Assembly: GCA_031772625.1 (NCBI GenBank)
Contig: CM062818.1
Coordinates: 216,621,742-216,685,741 of the forward strand
From: Pinus tabuliformis
Taxonomy: Eukaryota > Streptophyta > Pinopsida > Pinales > Pinaceae
Length of the DNA: 64,000 nucleotides
Reading direction: 5' to 3'
The position numbers were made by a program, and so were the translations under genes. The notes under the pieces are model-generated. The model searched no databases and was not told the origin of the DNA. It was given only the letters and a program-made list of their open reading frames with translations. Shown here piece by piece: positions 1-9,243 of the stretch (position 1 is the stretch's first letter; each line of letters opens with the position of its first letter).

Positions 1-1135
1 GTATGGATATTTCGGAAATTTCCTTGATTCTGTCGGGTTCTATGTGAATACCGGATTTTGACACTATGAATCCGAGCAATTTCCTTTCACTTAACGCAAA
101 GAAAGATTTCTTCGGGTTGAGCGAAATCCCATACCTGAAGCATCTTTGAAAGATTTGCTTCAAATCTTTGAGGTGTTTGTTTCGATTTTTGGAGTACACT
201 GTTATATCATCCAGGTAAATCACTACTGATTTATTGACTAACCCTTGAAACGCGATGTCCATGGCTCTCTGAAAGGTAGCTCCGGCATTGATCAGACTAA
301 ATGGCATCTTCCGATATGCATAAGTGCCCCATTTGGTTCGGAACGTAGTCTTTAACTGATCATCGAGATGCACCAGTACTTGATTGTATCCTGAGAATCC
401 ATCCAGGAATGACATTAATTCTGAGCCTGCTACTGCCTGTAGAATTTTCTCCATAGGTGGGAGGGGAAAGTTATCTTTCTGACAAGCTTCGTTGAGATTT
501 CAGAAATCGATACAGATTCTAATGTCTCCATTTTTCTTCCTAACGGGCACCATATTGGATACCCATTTAGAATGCCTAATGGGGAAGATTATTCTGGCTC
601 TCAACAACTTATTAAGCTCAGTTTTTATCTAATTTTCTAGGTTAGGGTGTATTTTTCTGAGCTTCTGCTGGACAGGTTTTTCATTGTCAATCATAGGGAT
701 AACATGTTGAATGATAGAAGTGTTGTAAGTCTTCAGCTCATCGTAATTCTAGGCAAAAACGTTTTTGTGTTGTCTCAGAAGACGGATATATGCTGATTTT
801 TCTTCAGGGGCTAGGCCCTGGCCTAGGTTAACGTTCTGTGGCTTCTGATCGGTCCCTAGGTTTACTAATTCATAGTTCAGGGTAGAACTGCAAAGTTTAG
901 CATTGGCGGACCTTTTAAACCGACTTTTCAAATCATATAGATCTTCTAGCTTGACCACCGATTTCGGTATAGCATTGTCAGAGCTATTTTGTTGTATTTG
1001 ATGATCATGATGGTCTTCGTCGATTATCTGATTTGAGTAGGATCCTTCAGAAGTAGGGAAATTTACGATGTTAGAATCGTCATTGAACACTCTCCAATTG
1101 GTGATATTGTGAGGGATGGATGGTTTAAAGATCAA
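1..1135 (-). pseudogene. Reverse transcriptase domain and upstream linker of the Tat-like element
   Basis: The minus strand from about 700 to 1 encodes a Ty3-type reverse transcriptase, the enzyme that copies element RNA into DNA inside virus-like particles. Visible RT motifs are SNMVPVRKKNGDIRICIDF near 480-580, FLDGYSGYNQ near 400, the palm motif YLDDITVYSK near 190-225 and a thumb-like segment near 60-130. The stretch 749-1135 (up to 128 residues) is the linker between the RNase H and RT and has no domain I recognise. The region is a fossil and not an uninterrupted frame, and the 3' part of pol is cut by the window edge. The Tat assignment rests on these RT motifs and the neighbouring domains. 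Confidence 0.8.
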
Positions 1136-1149
1136 TTCTATTGAAAACC

Positions 1150-2419
1150 TATCAGGACTAAAATCTTCAGAAGGGATAAGTCTAGAGGCTTCATTAGCTA
1201 ACAGGTCTGCGCTCGCGTTTTGAATTCTTGGAATTGACGAGATGTTGAATGCTACGAAATGTGCAGTGAGATCTTGAACTAATGATTGATAATGCTTTAA
1301 ATGACTTGACAGGCAATGTATGGTGTTACGTACCTATTTTACAACGATCTCCGAATATCCAAAGACTTGAAGATACTTAACGTTCAATCCGATTGCTTTG
1401 TATAGGCCTTGAACCAAGGCTTCGTACTCCACTGTGTTGTTCGTGCAATCGAACTCAAGTCTACATGTGAGCATAATCTTGTTCCCGTCTAGGTTAATCA
1501 GAACGCATCTTGCTCCTGCTCCCTCATTTGATTTAGATCCGTCAAAATATAATTTCCATAATAAAGATGTATTTACAGAATTATCTAAAAAACTAAAACA
1601 TTTTGAGTCATCAGTTTGTGAGAAATTTTCAACTTGGGATAAAACTGAATTCTCTAAGTATGGTGAAATATGAGCATTGAAATTACCTAGGAAAGAGTCT
1701 ATTGCGTAATTGCCTACAATGCTGCTATTGTACGTTATGGCCTCATTTTCTCCTTCCAGTTCTGTCACTATGTATTTTTGGTGCAACTCTCGTTCAACCT
1801 TTATCTGATTTGGTTTACCATTGTATGGTAACCACATGTGCGACCAATTGGTTGAGAAATATCCGTGGAGTTTTTCCGACCAATCCTTGCTAAGAATCAA
1901 ACCATAGAACTCAGGGATATCAGCTACTAGAATGTTGATAACCTGACACAGTTTCAGGTTAGACAACAATCTTATGGTCACCTGATTGAGTTCACCAATC
2001 ACTTCGACTTGGGATCGATCAAGTTGAACTATGCGTACTGCGGATTTTTGAGGTTGCACATTCAATTTAGTACATATTGACCTGGGTAAAATATTCGTTG
2101 AAGCACCAGAATCGACCAAGCAATTGTGCACGTTTTTGTTGAATATTTCATATGTGAGAAGAAAAGGAGGAGTATGAGATCTTGATCTTCCTCCAATCAA
2201 GGCGATGTCATTTGGATCAATTTTATTGATCGTGTTGGTTGGAGGCCTTCCTAGATTGTGGGAAGCTACCGCTGTAGGTAAATATGTACTAGGCACAGCA
2301 TGTAATTCTTTCATCATTATTTTCTGCTGGTGTTTCAATTTACTCAATTCATACAGAGTGATATTAGCCCTAGTCTTCTTCATGTCATCAATGATGTTAT
2401 ACTCCATTTCATCCGACAC
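1150..2419 (-). pseudogene. Protease plus RNase H region placed upstream of RT
   Basis: One minus-strand frame of 361 residues (1334-2419) starts with a retroviral-type aspartic protease: the active-site motif VDSGAST lies near residue 102 and the later ILVADIPEFYGLIL matches the second half of the fold. After a 100-residue spacer the same frame enters an RNase H domain (LYFDGSKSNEGAG, then TVEYEALVQGLYKA). RNase H-like sequence continues to about 1150 with the C-terminal ASADLLANEAS. The protease would mature Gag-Pol; RNase H removes RNA template during reverse transcription. Most Ty3 elements place RNase H after RT, so this order is unusual. Known Tat elements carry a second, archaeal-type RNase H, and this is a plausible relative of it (inference). 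The region is broken. Confidence 0.75.
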
Positions 2420-2596
2420 TATTAGTGTTCTTGATGGAGGCGTTTGATCAGATTGGACTGGGCTAATCTGGGTCGCTTTAGCAGTTGTCTTTTTTGTTGC
2501 GACCTTTTCTTTTGTTGCAGGGCTTGCGCCCTTTTGTTTTGGGGTAGTTATGGGAGGATCAAGTTGATTTTTGCTTCTCGTGCTAACAGGAAATGC

Positions 2597-3526
2597 TTAT
2601 TGATCCTCTTCTTGTGGGAGGATGAAGTCCCACATTCCTTGTAGTTCTACGACCTCTTCCTCGTCGGTCTGCACTTCAGTGGTATTCTCTTCTTCTTCGC
2701 CTTCTTCAGATTCAACGTTTGAGACAACACTAGGTGGTCTTACCTCCATGGGAGGATTTCTTTTAAAATTCCTAAAGGGATTTTTTGAAGAAGTCTCTGC
2801 TACTTGTTTCTTAATATCAATCATCTCATTTGGCATGGTTTTCAACACTTTTTGTAATCCTTCCAAATCAAAAGGATCTTTCGTTTGCTTCTTCTTGGTG
2901 TCTTCTTTGAAAGAGATCTTCTTAGATTTGCGTTCTTCTATAGCAGATCTCTTTTCTAGGGCTACCACGCGTTTTTCCACTGCTAATGCTTCTGTCAAGT
3001 TGTCGACTAAGGTGGTCTTGTTTGCCCTATCTACGAAGATAGCCATGTTTGGAGGTAAAGCCATGATGTACCATTCACATCTTACTTCCTCGCTGGGTTG
3101 TGAGGTAGCGGGGATTTTGTTGAGGATCTTATTGAACCGTAAGTTAAAATATTTAATGGGTTCTCTAGCCTCAGCCTTAATATTAGATAGGTCACTGATC
3201 AATGTCGCCGTGGATCTGTAATCACCAAACTTGGTGAGGAACTGACTTTGAAAAATGTCCCAGCTAGTGATGGATCCGGAAGGTAACGAAAAGCACCATG
3301 ACCCGGCTGTTCCTTGCATTGTATAAGGGAACAGACAGACAACAGCGTCTTCGTTAGTGACTCCATTGAGATTAACAGAAAGCATGAAATTATTGGTATG
3401 TTCCTCGGCTAGCATGCCTGCTTCCGGATTGAATTTAGGCAGCCATTTCTCAGGATGGGCCGGTATAGGGCTCAGGGGTGGAGGCATTAAAACCGCCCCA
3501 GGATTGTTCCATGGAGACTGGGCCAT
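2597..3526 (-). CDS. gag of the Tat-like element
   Basis: A 309-residue open frame reads as a Ty3-type Gag, the structural protein of the intracellular particle. Residues about 30-165 match the retrotransposon gag fold: WLPKFNPEAG, then AVVCLFPYTMQGTAGSWCFSLP, ITSWDIFQSQFLTKF and IKYFNLRFNKILNKIP. A lysine-rich stretch follows (about 190-215), then a glutamate-rich tail. I see no zinc knuckle in this frame. The protease frame lies 178 bases downstream on the same strand. The start at 3526 gives MAQSPWNNPG and is the first ATG that covers the domain. The frame looks whole, although the element it belongs to is a fossil. Confidence 0.75.
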   Translation of the reverse strand: MAQSPWNNPGAVLMPPPLSPIPAHPEKWLPKFNPEAGMLAEEHTNNFMLSVNLNGVTNEDAVVCLFPYTMQGTAGSWCFSLPSGSITSWDIFQSQFLTKFGDYRSTATLISDLSNIKAEAREPIKYFNLRFNKILNKIPATSQPSEEVRCEWYIMALPPNMAIFVDRANKTTLVDNLTEALAVEKRVVALEKRSAIEERKSKKISFKEDTKKKQTKDPFDLEGLQKVLKTMPNEMIDIKKQVAETSSKNPFRNFKRNPPMEVRPPSVVSNVESEEGEEEENTTEVQTDEEEVVELQGMWDFILPQEEDQ

Positions 3527-4089
3527 CGTTGAGCTGCTAGTTAATGGAAGTGTAGAAGATGAATTCTGATGCTGAGAAGATGAAGATATTAAGATCTTTG
3601 ATGTTTGAAGAGGAAGGTTTGTAGAAGATGGGTGAATGAGTTGGAATGAAAGAATGGGTGGTTGACTTCGCGGTGAGGGAGTTGATATGGACGAAGTGGA
3701 TGAAGGAGTCTGACTGTCAGACTCTGGTGGTGTTTTCCTTGCTCTTTTCCTGGTAGGGAGAGGGAGTTCACTTGGTTGTATGCCAAATTTTTCACTCTTT
3801 TATCTGGTAAGGGGATGAGCAGGGTTATACCGCGAAGTCACGCTGCTTTTAGATTTATCAGACTTCTGGTTAAAAATAGAAAATCCCTGGAGTTTACGAA
3901 TCAAAGTCCAAATTCCGGGGATTCAATGATAGATTGGTCTGATATATTCGAATATGTAGCAGTGGTAGATACTCGAGTGACTTCAAATTCCGGGTTTAAT
4001 TGTGTTGGAGAAGTCGAGGGAGTTGATGAGGGTGTATTACTCTCAGAATGGTATTTAGATATTTCTTTAGGTGCCATTCATAGTTCGTG
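3527..4089 (-). other. 5' leader between primer binding site and gag
   Basis: This 560-base stretch lies between the primer binding site and the gag start on the minus strand. Small open frames exist on both strands but none resembles a known protein. It is treated as the untranslated leader, where packaging signals would be expected; no specific signal is recognisable. Confidence 0.5.
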
Positions 4090-4106
4090 CCCTCCTTCTA
4101 GCGCCA
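4090..4106 (-). promoter_or_regulatory. Primer binding site of the Tat-like element
   Basis: The minus strand reads TGGCGCTAGAAGGAGGG, four bases downstream of an LTR end in CAACA. TGGCGC-type primer sites are usual in Tat and Athila elements, whereas most chromoviruses and copia elements use the initiator-methionine type TGGTATCAGAGC seen elsewhere in this window. The exact tRNA cannot be named from here. Confidence 0.65.
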
Positions 4107-4110
4107 AATA

Positions 4111-6340
4111 TGTTGAGGGCCCTGAAATCGGGTCAACAACAAGGGGGATACCCACCTGGTCGGGAACCTGGTTGGCGGCTCCGTGCCCGTTTGTTGTAGC
4201 GGGTCCGACTGGGGATAACAGGACCAGCTTCCTGTTCTAAGGGGGTGTGTGTGTGTAGAGTTTAGTGATGTGTGTGTGTGTAGAATATGATAATGAAAAT
4301 ATGGAATTATTTCTAAGCTAATCTAGTTCTGAACTATGAGAGTGAATTTTATACTACTTTAATCTATAAATAATAACACATCTAATCTATGCTAACCCGG
4401 GATAGAACTTTTTCCATTATGCGATCTAGAAAGGTTTCACACAATAACTGGTAATGAAGATTATTCAGCTATTATGAGAATATAAATCAATTAAGATGAA
4501 CCATCCTGCATAAAAAGTTAAGCATAACGATTGTGAACAGCATATCGCATAATCAGTTATTCATGTATTAAGCACAAATCAATTTTCCACCGTACAAAAG
4601 TGCCAAATGGTAGTCCACTCATTCATACCTTAACATATACATAACATCAGCTGTATATTACTCTAAGAATGCAAGCAGAAACTCGTCAAGAGATAAAAGT
4701 ACAATTTATGACTGACTTTATACTCAGAGACCTGAAGCAATAATGATCTATTTCTACTTACTTCTAATGCCTACTAAGAGTACAAAAGTGCAACATCAGT
4801 AGCAGGTATTAAAATGCAAACATAAATAAATCTTAATCCGTCCATTCATCAAAAACCCCCTCCGAGGGTGCAAAAGTGCATGTTCTGAGGACAAGTTTTT
4901 TGACAAATTTCCGGACCCTTCTCCAATGCAACGAGAAGGGTTAAATACTACTAACCGGCTAATTTTAATTACACAAATTGAGGGAACGGCTTCAAATGAC
5001 CGCCCTTTTACTAAAAGCAAATTTATTTCTAAAAATCAAATCTAATTTCTAACCGTTTATGTATCTGTTCTTTAGTGCTGTAAGCAATGCGCTGTTCGCC
5101 CTGAAAGAGTCGGCTGGTTGTCCTTTCCTTTTGTTCGAGCTTGATAATTAGAAATAACAAGAGCTGACACCTCTTTCTGACAGGCTAGAAGATATTTTCG
5201 AAAACCTTTCTCTGGCTGGGTGTATTCGTTGTGCGCACACTTAGTACAACCCAGTTTCTTCTCGAACTAATTTTGATTTTTCTATTCCGGTTTCCGGTCG
5301 TGCGAATGACTCAATGAGTTAGAAGTCGCGCTGTATGGACAATCCCCTGTTTCGAGAATTGTTTCCGTTCTTTGTTCTAGGATTTTCTGGAGCGTCTTCC
5401 TTCTCTTGCGCTTCTTCCTCTGCTTTACCAAGTCTGAGCTTCAGGATATTTTGTAAACACGCTGCTTTTGTGCGCCTTTGACTCTAAGTCTTGGACAGTC
5501 TATTTTCATCAGTGCCTGTCGGGTGATATTCTGGAATCCGCGGTTCTGCTGCATGCGGCATCCAATTGCGGAGGCATCTTCTCTCTGTTGTCTTATTGGC
5601 GCTCTTCCCTTAGATGTTTCCTGCATATAGATTTATATTAATAGCATGTCTTGCAGTTTACGCAAAGGAGAAGGGAAATGACGAAAAGATTGACATGAAA
5701 GCATTAAATTCTAATGAATGCGTAATTCTGACATTCATCATGACTTGACTCTTCGATAAATGCGATGCAATCATTTCTGGATACTCAAGCATGCGGCCAT
5801 TAATTTCCCATAAGGTGCGCGCCTAATTTTGGGCTCACAGATCATGCTGAGGAATGCCTGCGATGAATGATTTCTGCGATTTGCATCGCAGTCTTGAAAA
5901 TTGCGATGTAAATAGGTGGCTTCGCAGCAATTGACAGTCTCATTCGTCGCAAACCATAGGTCGCAGATCGCAGATAGCATGGTCGCAGACCGCATATCGC
6001 AATATCGCAAGATCGCAAGGTTTTCGCTTTGTCACTTCGTGCTGCTCATGCGACGTGCGACGTCGCATATCGGCCGTCGGCCTTTCTTTAGTTTCTCCCT
6101 TTTCAAGCGCTTTAATGCTCGCGATGCGATGGGTTCTTGCGTCGCTCGTTTTCAGTGCGTTTATGCGCTTTGGGCAAGCGCTCTTTTTTCCATTGCGATG
6201 CGATATAGCTCTTAGGGAGTTGATACAAAATATTTTTTTCAAACAAAAATATTTTTTTGATTTTTTTGGTTAAGGGTCCCCTTTTGCTTGATGTTATTAC
6301 TAATATCAGACAAAGAGGGGGGTTGTTGGTGACCACAACA
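4111..6340 (-). repeat. Long terminal repeat of the Tat-like element (outer end tentative)
   Basis: On the minus strand the inner end is CCTCAACA, four bases before the primer binding site, so position 4111 is well supported. The outer end is set at 6340 because the minus strand there begins TGTTGTGG, giving TGTTG...CAACA ends and a length of about 2.2 kb. No second copy is in the window, so this end is a proposal. The LTR holds a (TG)n-like stretch near 4245-4285 and a dense cluster of GCGAT/ATCGC words at 5760-6205. The translated frames in that cluster are by-products of the repeated words. Confidence 0.5.
5760..6205. repeat. GCGAT/ATCGC word cluster inside the LTR
   Basis: By eye 13 copies of GCGAT or its complement ATCGC, plus at least six more TCGCA words, lie within 450 bases. 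CpG is otherwise scarce in this AT-rich window. In the minus-strand reading the cluster lies near the 5' end of the LTR, where U3 promoter elements normally sit, so it may be a regulatory array or a degenerate minisatellite. Confidence 0.6.
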
Positions 6341-6521
6341 GACTGTAGTAAATGTGTTCACTTTATGACAAAAAGTTTAGAGTTTGGACGCGAATACATG
6401 TTTCCTCCACCTGTCTTGACCTAGTTGAAAGCTGATAGCTTCAGATGATCTCTTGTAGATATTCCCCTTTCAAAATTCCCTCTTGTATTTTAAAACAGGT
6501 TGACTGAAATTAGATTGTTTA

Positions 6522-6608
6522 GCTTCAGTAGTTTCATAGCGCGCTACGAAACTATTGAGCTTTAGTCATCACCTTCAGCAGTTTCATAGCGCGCTACGAA
6601 ACTGCTGA
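6522..6608. repeat. Two tandem near-perfect palindromes with core TAGCGCGCTA
   Basis: The 34-base palindrome at 6575-6608 pairs along its whole length except for one A:C pair flanking the core; the copy at 6522-6560 is a close variant. Both carry the 10-base perfect core TAGCGCGCTA (6537-6546 and 6587-6596), exactly 50 bases apart. They lie about 215-300 bases after the stop of the accessory ORF on the minus strand. They could form cruciforms or RNA hairpins in the element's 3' region. Confidence 0.85.
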
Positions 6609-6819
6609 GTTGTTTCAAAAATCACAGTTTCAACCCAAAATTTTTCTATTTGAGCCCTTTGTTGTTTAAACATTCTTTCAACTGTTCCAATGCCTTCCAA
6701 AACTGAATGGAAATGTAGGATTCTTCAAGAAAGATTATGCCAAGCAAAATCATCAAAATTTGAAACATAGCCTTACTTGAAATTGGATTTCTTTAAGGAG
6801 ATTCCTTCAGATGGCTTAA

Positions 6820-8370
6820 CTATATTTTTAAATCTTCAATTTCTTTCTTCATGACCTTGATTCTGGATCTGAGGTCTGTATTAACCTTTCTGATAAATTG
6901 AGCTTCCTTTACTGCAGGTGTAGTCCAGCTATGGAATTGAACACTGAAATCAACTACCTCGGGAATTTGAAATGTTTGGTCCTCCCACCGCGATTGCATT
7001 TCGTTAAAATAAGCCTCCTTAGTTGCAAATTTTCTAGCAGCTTTCTTCAGTCTAGCAATTTCAAAGTTGGTCGATTCCAATCTCTTTTTCAAGTCTTCCA
7101 CACTACCTTCTTCTTGAGTGGCAACTATTTTTCCTTTATCCTTTCTTTCATGAGGCCGTGCCACCTCCCCTGTTTCATCTGCTCTTGGCGGTACCTCCTG
7201 TACTTGCTTGAACTTCCTCATTATGGGTCTCCTGGGCTTAAACGCAAATTGATCAACTTGATCATCAAACTTGAGTTTCTTTGAGGCTTTGACCCTCTTA
7301 GACTTCTCTTTTCCTGACTGTATCAAATCAGCTTGAACTAGTGGGGACTCTTCAATTTCAATTGCTTGCAATAAATCATTTAAGTCTCCCTTTGAAACAG
7401 GGCTTTCTTCAATACTCACTGACTTACCTTTTTCTTTAGCCACCTGACTCCTAGTCCTTATTCTTTGAACTCCTTCACCTATGCTTGATTCATGTGTAGT
7501 TTCTTTGACCTGATTTTTCTCTTTAATGGACTGCTGGGGTGTATCCTTAATAGTCAGTGGCTTGATAGATTCTCTTACTTGTTTTCTTGCCTTTAACTTT
7601 GAAAACCTCTTGGATCTTGTTTCTGCCTGAGGATCGGTTGTTGTTGAAAGACCTTTTGCAGCTTGAGGGCTGAGACCGGTCTTGCTCTTGAAACCAGACA
7701 TGAATATGAATGTGTCCCAGTCTCTTCCTACCCTCTGGAGTTCATGCAAAACAATCAATTTAATCAAGCCATGGTGGAACAATGAAGTCTCACAGGCTCC
7801 TTTTCTTAGTTTCACTTTGCCACACATTTTACTTAAGCTGCGGAATAAGTAAAAAGGCAGATCAATAGATGTCTTCCCTGTGAAATGCAACAGAAGTTTA
7901 AAATGGTATGAATACACTTTGTTATATCTCCCTTCACAGGTCAGATACTTCTGTATACAGGTAAGCAAATGGGCATATGATTCTTTGACATAACTTTTGG
8001 GAACAACCTTGCCTAGATCTAAGTTAATGAACTCCTGCTTTAGAAATTCTTTGCATGGGTTCATATCAAATTTGAAATTCTTGAACCAACTTTCTTGCCC
8101 TCTTGGAATCTCCATAACTGTGGATATCATGTCTGGTAAGACCTGCAATTCCAGCATACAAACCTTTGAGTTTAGTCCTGTAAAATTCAGGGCAAATTCA
8201 TTAGTAACTTGTGCATGACCTCCCTGGATCTTCTTGCAAAAATTCCAACATCTAGCTTGTTTAAATGCCTGCTCAACTTCTCTGTTCTTCAAGGTTATGT
8301 CTAAACCTTTAGGCTCATTTCTCAAACATTTACCTGATCTGTGGTCTTTCCTTTCTGTCGATCCCTCCAT
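6820..8370 (-). CDS. Accessory ORF of the Tat-like element, 516 residues, function unknown
   Basis: An uninterrupted frame starts at an ATG (minus 8370) and ends at 6820. The N-terminal 240 residues form a compact region, with motifs such as CEGRYNKVYSYHFKLLLHF and DLPFYLFRSLSKMCGKVK. A polar, lysine-rich middle follows (about 250-440, including KRVKASKKLKF, which could be a nuclear signal). The C-terminal 75 residues have coiled-coil character (VEDLKKRLESTNFEIARLKK; DLRSRIKVMKKEIEDLKI). There is no signal peptide or membrane segment, so it is not env-like. It sits between integrase and the presumed 3' LTR, where plant LTR elements often carry extra ORFs. From memory, similar proteins are frequent as uncharacterised conifer entries; I cannot check that. 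The reaction or partner is unknown. Confidence 0.65.
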   Translation of the reverse strand: MEGSTERKDHRSGKCLRNEPKGLDITLKNREVEQAFKQARCWNFCKKIQGGHAQVTNEFALNFTGLNSKVCMLELQVLPDMISTVMEIPRGQESWFKNFKFDMNPCKEFLKQEFINLDLGKVVPKSYVKESYAHLLTCIQKYLTCEGRYNKVYSYHFKLLLHFTGKTSIDLPFYLFRSLSKMCGKVKLRKGACETSLFHHGLIKLIVLHELQRVGRDWDTFIFMSGFKSKTGLSPQAAKGLSTTTDPQAETRSKRFSKLKARKQVRESIKPLTIKDTPQQSIKEKNQVKETTHESSIGEGVQRIRTRSQVAKEKGKSVSIEESPVSKGDLNDLLQAIEIEESPLVQADLIQSGKEKSKRVKASKKLKFDDQVDQFAFKPRRPIMRKFKQVQEVPPRADETGEVARPHERKDKGKIVATQEEGSVEDLKKRLESTNFEIARLKKAARKFATKEAYFNEMQSRWEDQTFQIPEVVDFSVQFHSWTTPAVKEAQFIRKVNTDLRSRIKVMKKEIEDLKI

Positions 8371-8763
8371 GAAGATTCAGAGTAATGGAGGCTGGAAATT
8401 CTAGCGCTGCTCAAACTCCAATCTCTGCCTCGCTTGAATGGTTGCCTCACTTGATAGCTACCTCGCTTGATGACAATGTTTTCAAATTGAAATCTTGCAG
8501 AATTGTTTCTCATGCAAGACATACAATCATCATTAAGAGTGTGCATACCTGGCTTTCCTTGGAACTTGTATTCCGTGTGTACCAATGTACCTAGTGGTTG
8601 TAATAACTGAGATAAGCGGTTGGACATGATATGTGGAGTGCATAAACTGACAATGAATGACGCAACCATAGATTAACTTGACAGATTTGACAGTTGGGAA
8701 AGATTCATTGCGGAATGCACGAATCTCCGATTTCGCAGCACGGTCAGTGTAAATTTTGAATTA

Positions 8764-8876
8764 TGCACTGCGAAATCACCTAAAGGACCTTTGCACTGCG
8801 AAACTGCTAAAAAGGATTTATGCACTGCGAAAATACTTCAAGATGATTACATGTGCTACGAAATCACCTAAAAGGC
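8764..8876. repeat. Degenerate tandem repeats built on TGCACTGCGAAA
   Basis: The 12-base word TGCACTGCGAAA occurs at 8764, 8792 and 8821, followed by a variant TGCTACGAAA at 8854, with spacings of 28, 29 and about 33 bases. AATCACCTAAA follows the first and last copies. The variant GCTACGAAA also appears inside the palindromes on the other side of the accessory ORF. The array lies in the spacer upstream of that ORF (minus strand) and could be promoter-like. Confidence 0.75.
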
Positions 8877-9077
8877 TTTGTGGCATATAGTGATTTTTAA
8901 ATCAAACTGACACATGGCTATGAGACCGGTGATGAATGAGAATGACCAGTGATGAATGAGAATGCATACTTGACTCAAGACCCCCTAAGACTCAGACTCT
9001 AACAAAATCAAACTTAGACTAGCACCGACCTTTACCATCAAACTAGTATGAGAAATTTTGACATTAGAATTCTTAAG

Positions 9078-9097
9078 TGATAACAGTGGCTCCACTT
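9078..9097. repeat. Target-site duplication, left copy, of the LINE
   Basis: The 20 bases TGATAACAGTGGCTCCACTT occur here and again at 16652-16671 without mismatch. They flank the LINE exactly and represent one original site in the host Ty3 element. Confidence 0.95.
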
Positions 9098-9243
9098 ACA
9101 AAAGAGGGTAGATCAGGTCGGAGCGGGATGATGGCGGTGCCTTGAGGGTAGGGTTTCTGTGCACTGTTAAAGACACAGAGCTAGAAGCGAATAGATCGAG
9201 GCTAGCGGTTTTGCTCAGAAGGGGACAAAATCTAACCCTACAG

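Larger units (their letters stand above)
1..6340 (-). mobile_element. Ty3/gypsy fossil, Tat-like, 5' half (continues past the window start)
   Basis: Reading the minus strand from 6340 to 1 gives a long LTR, a primer binding site, a leader, gag, protease joined to an RNase H domain, a linker and reverse transcriptase. The rest of pol and the second LTR lie outside the window. The RT signature YLDDITVYSK and the style of the gag and RNase H point to the Tat branch of Ty3/gypsy. The element is broken in several places, though gag and the protease-RNase H frame remain long. Its age cannot be estimated because only one LTR is present. The outer LTR end is less certain than the rest. Confidence 0.8.

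Noticed and set aside
2622-3221. 199-codon plus-strand frame
   Set aside because: It lies antisense to the gag frame at 2597-3526, which has clear domain motifs.
5771-6336. Several overlapping open frames on both strands
   Set aside because: They are produced by the repeated GCGAT/ATCGC words and show no protein family; this is LTR sequence.
6325-6345. A plus-strand LTR start (TGTTGGTGACC) preceded by a plus-strand purine run AAAGAGGGGGG
   Set aside because: The site is nearly palindromic, so either strand could claim it. The well-supported inner edge and primer site at 4090-4111 favour a minus-strand LTR, and no plus-strand Ty3 coding lies nearby.
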